NCBI GenBank assembly: GCA_002360635.1
Contig: DEQW01000003.1
Coordinates: 580,966 to 644,965 of the forward strand
DNA length: 64,000 bases
Source: Flavobacteriaceae bacterium UBA3356
Lineage (GTDB): Bacteria; Bacteroidota; Bacteroidia; Flavobacteriales; Flavobacteriaceae
Direction: 5' to 3'
Shown: in pieces, positions 63,073 to 64,000 of the stretch
Position numbering within the stretch: the stretch's first letter is position 1
Layout: each line of letters opens with the position of its first letter
Translations under genes and position numbers: made by a program
The notes under the pieces: generated by a model
Told to the model about the DNA's origin: nothing
The model's input: only the letters and a program-made list of their open reading frames with translations
The model's database searches: none

Positions 63073-64000
63073 ATGAAATTAATATTTGCAACCTCCTTCT
63101 TATTGCTAACTGTTACTGCTATAGCACAGAAAAAGGAAGAACAGGACTTTTCAGCATTTAAGGATTATTATCCCATTGCCCAGCGGCCATATTTATCGGG
63201 AGGTTTTGGAAATAATGAATACGAACAAATTCTATTTGACGCAAAACCCGTTGTCTATTACGGCGTTTACAACGACATTCGAAAATCACTAACGAGGGAC
63301 AGTATCGTACGAGGTGATGCCTTCTATCTTACCTTACAACCTCAGTTACGAATGTATCAGGGAAACTCAAAACCCGTAAAAACACCGTCTTACAAAGCCT
63401 TATTGGGTTGGCAATCCATATTGAGAACCAATAATAACAATTTTCTCACCATGGCCGTTGAAACAGGTCATTATAGCAACGGACAAACGGGAGCTGCTTT
63501 TAGTACTGAATTTGAAGATGAATCTGAAGAAGGACAAGCCGTTTACGAAACCATTACCAATGACACCGACCTTTCAGCCATATTGAACCGAACAAACGGA
63601 AACTTTTCTACTAATCTTTCTCGGTTGTCATTTAATTATCGGGTAAACCGTTTTGATGCAGAGAACAATCCAAAGCGTATTCATTCGTATACGTTTACGT
63701 ATCAGTTGTACCACAATAACTTTATGGGACTTTTTGATTTTGGAGGATATAATCCAAAGGATATTGCTATATATGGCCGCCATCAGTTTGAAATGGGATA
63801 TGAATTTACTGGTTATTATAAAAGTATGCGTTATACAGTGGGGCAGGAGGTCTTTTTGCATTTAGGATCACACCCTTCCGCCGATCCGTACCGTTCTAAA
63901 ACGTATGGAATATTATACCCTTGGGATACGGATTTAGGTTTTTTTGCAGATTTTGCATTTGGGTTTGATGATTATAACTATCGATTTGTGGATAGTTTTC
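63073..64000 (+). CDS. Outer-membrane protein with phospholipase A-like HxSNG motif (3'-truncated by window)
   Basis: 309 residues are in the window; the frame runs off the end. Signal peptide MKLIFATSFLLLTVTAIAQ. Barrel-like strands follow. ETGHYSNGQTG at residues 131-141 matches the catalytic HxSNG of outer-membrane phospholipase A (His133, Ser135, Asn136), and a Tyr/Trp-rich remainder fits a 12-strand barrel. If it is PldA-like, it cleaves misplaced phospholipids in the outer leaflet, in line with the neighbouring lipid-transfer pair TamB-TamL. Alternative: an unrelated barrel with a chance motif. Confidence 0.65.
   Translation, partial: MKLIFATSFLLLTVTAIAQKKEEQDFSAFKDYYPIAQRPYLSGGFGNNEYEQILFDAKPVVYYGVYNDIRKSLTRDSIVRGDAFYLTLQPQLRMYQGNSKPVKTPSYKALLGWQSILRTNNNNFLTMAVETGHYSNGQTGAAFSTEFEDESEEGQAVYETITNDTDLSAILNRTNGNFSTNLSRLSFNYRVNRFDAENNPKRIHSYTFTYQLYHNNFMGLFDFGGYNPKDIAIYGRHQFEMGYEFTGYYKSMRYTVGQEVFLHLGSHPSADPYRSKTYGILYPWDTDLGFFADFAFGFDDYNYRFVDSF

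Noticed and set aside
1..64000. tRNA, rRNA, CRISPR, transposase, integrase or attachment site
   Set aside because: Read for them on both strands; nothing convincing was seen.

Overview
The window is low-GC chromosomal DNA from a member of the Bacteroidota, almost certainly a marine Flavobacteriaceae; the genus cannot be set from sequence alone. The signs are a type IX secretion C-terminal sorting domain, a TamB/lipoprotein-TamA (TamL) pair, SusC-like carboxypeptidase-regulatory domains, a TonB-dependent receptor, fused E1 alpha/beta ketoacid dehydrogenase, and recurrent TAnnTTTG -7 promoter boxes, two of them with a TTG -33 element at the right distance. No rRNA, tRNA, CRISPR array, insertion sequence or phage gene was seen. 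Genes are tightly packed and many overlap by 1 to 11 bases.

Layout. 1-9.7 kb: M19 dipeptidase, small outer-membrane barrel, FAD/Fe-S dehydrogenase, LpxH-like phosphoesterase, aroC, a dicarboxylate/amino-acid symporter and a secreted hypothetical. 9.7-12.7 kb: a three-gene operon of a glutathione-synthetase-like ATP-grasp ligase, an N-formylglutamate amidohydrolase and a DUF1704 (QEGLA, MATCAP-like) peptidase. 12.7-20.2 kb: a DUF4139 protein with an inserted TonB-receptor-type domain, a T9SS-exported beta-rich protein, a two-component system whose response regulator carries a frameshift, and a DCC-family protein. 20.2-28.5 kb: MutS2 lacking Smr, Ung, a 35-residue micro-protein, a four-gene operon (Fe/2OG-type oxygenase, SUI1, nucleoside phosphorylase, periplasmic-binding-like protein without signal peptide) and the branched-chain or pyruvate-type E1 enzyme. 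28.6-30.0 kb: DUF1328 membrane peptide, lipocalin lipoprotein, OmpA protein.

30.1-35.75 kb is a seven-gene biosynthetic operon: FAD oxidoreductase, methyltransferase, type III polyketide synthase, FabI-like reductase, FabZ-like dehydratase, ketoacyl-ACP synthase and ACP. It has its own acyl-building set feeding a type III PKS, and ends at a strong terminator. Right after it, on the opposite strand, 35.8-36.25 kb holds three unlisted small ORFs. Two encode nearly identical 28-residue basic peptides whose differences are mostly synonymous. I consider this tandem micro-gene locus and the PKS operon the best candidates for undescribed biology.

36.5-41.7 kb: SF2 helicase, RlmF, VTT membrane protein, MFS exporter, ExbD-like protein. 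41.8-47.0 kb: iron/siderophore uptake operon (TonB receptor, two small membrane proteins, PepSY reductase-like protein). 47.2-49.2 kb: DEAD-box helicase, DUF1456, Crp/Fnr regulator. 49.2-52.8 kb: operon of GNAT, pirin, DUF5996, pirin and TMEM175-like channel. 52.9-55.6 kb: arsenic operon (ArsR, DUF6428, ArsC-type phosphatase, ACR3) with two candidate ArsR operators. 55.7-64 kb: TamB, TamL and a truncated outer-membrane protein with a phospholipase A-like HxSNG motif.
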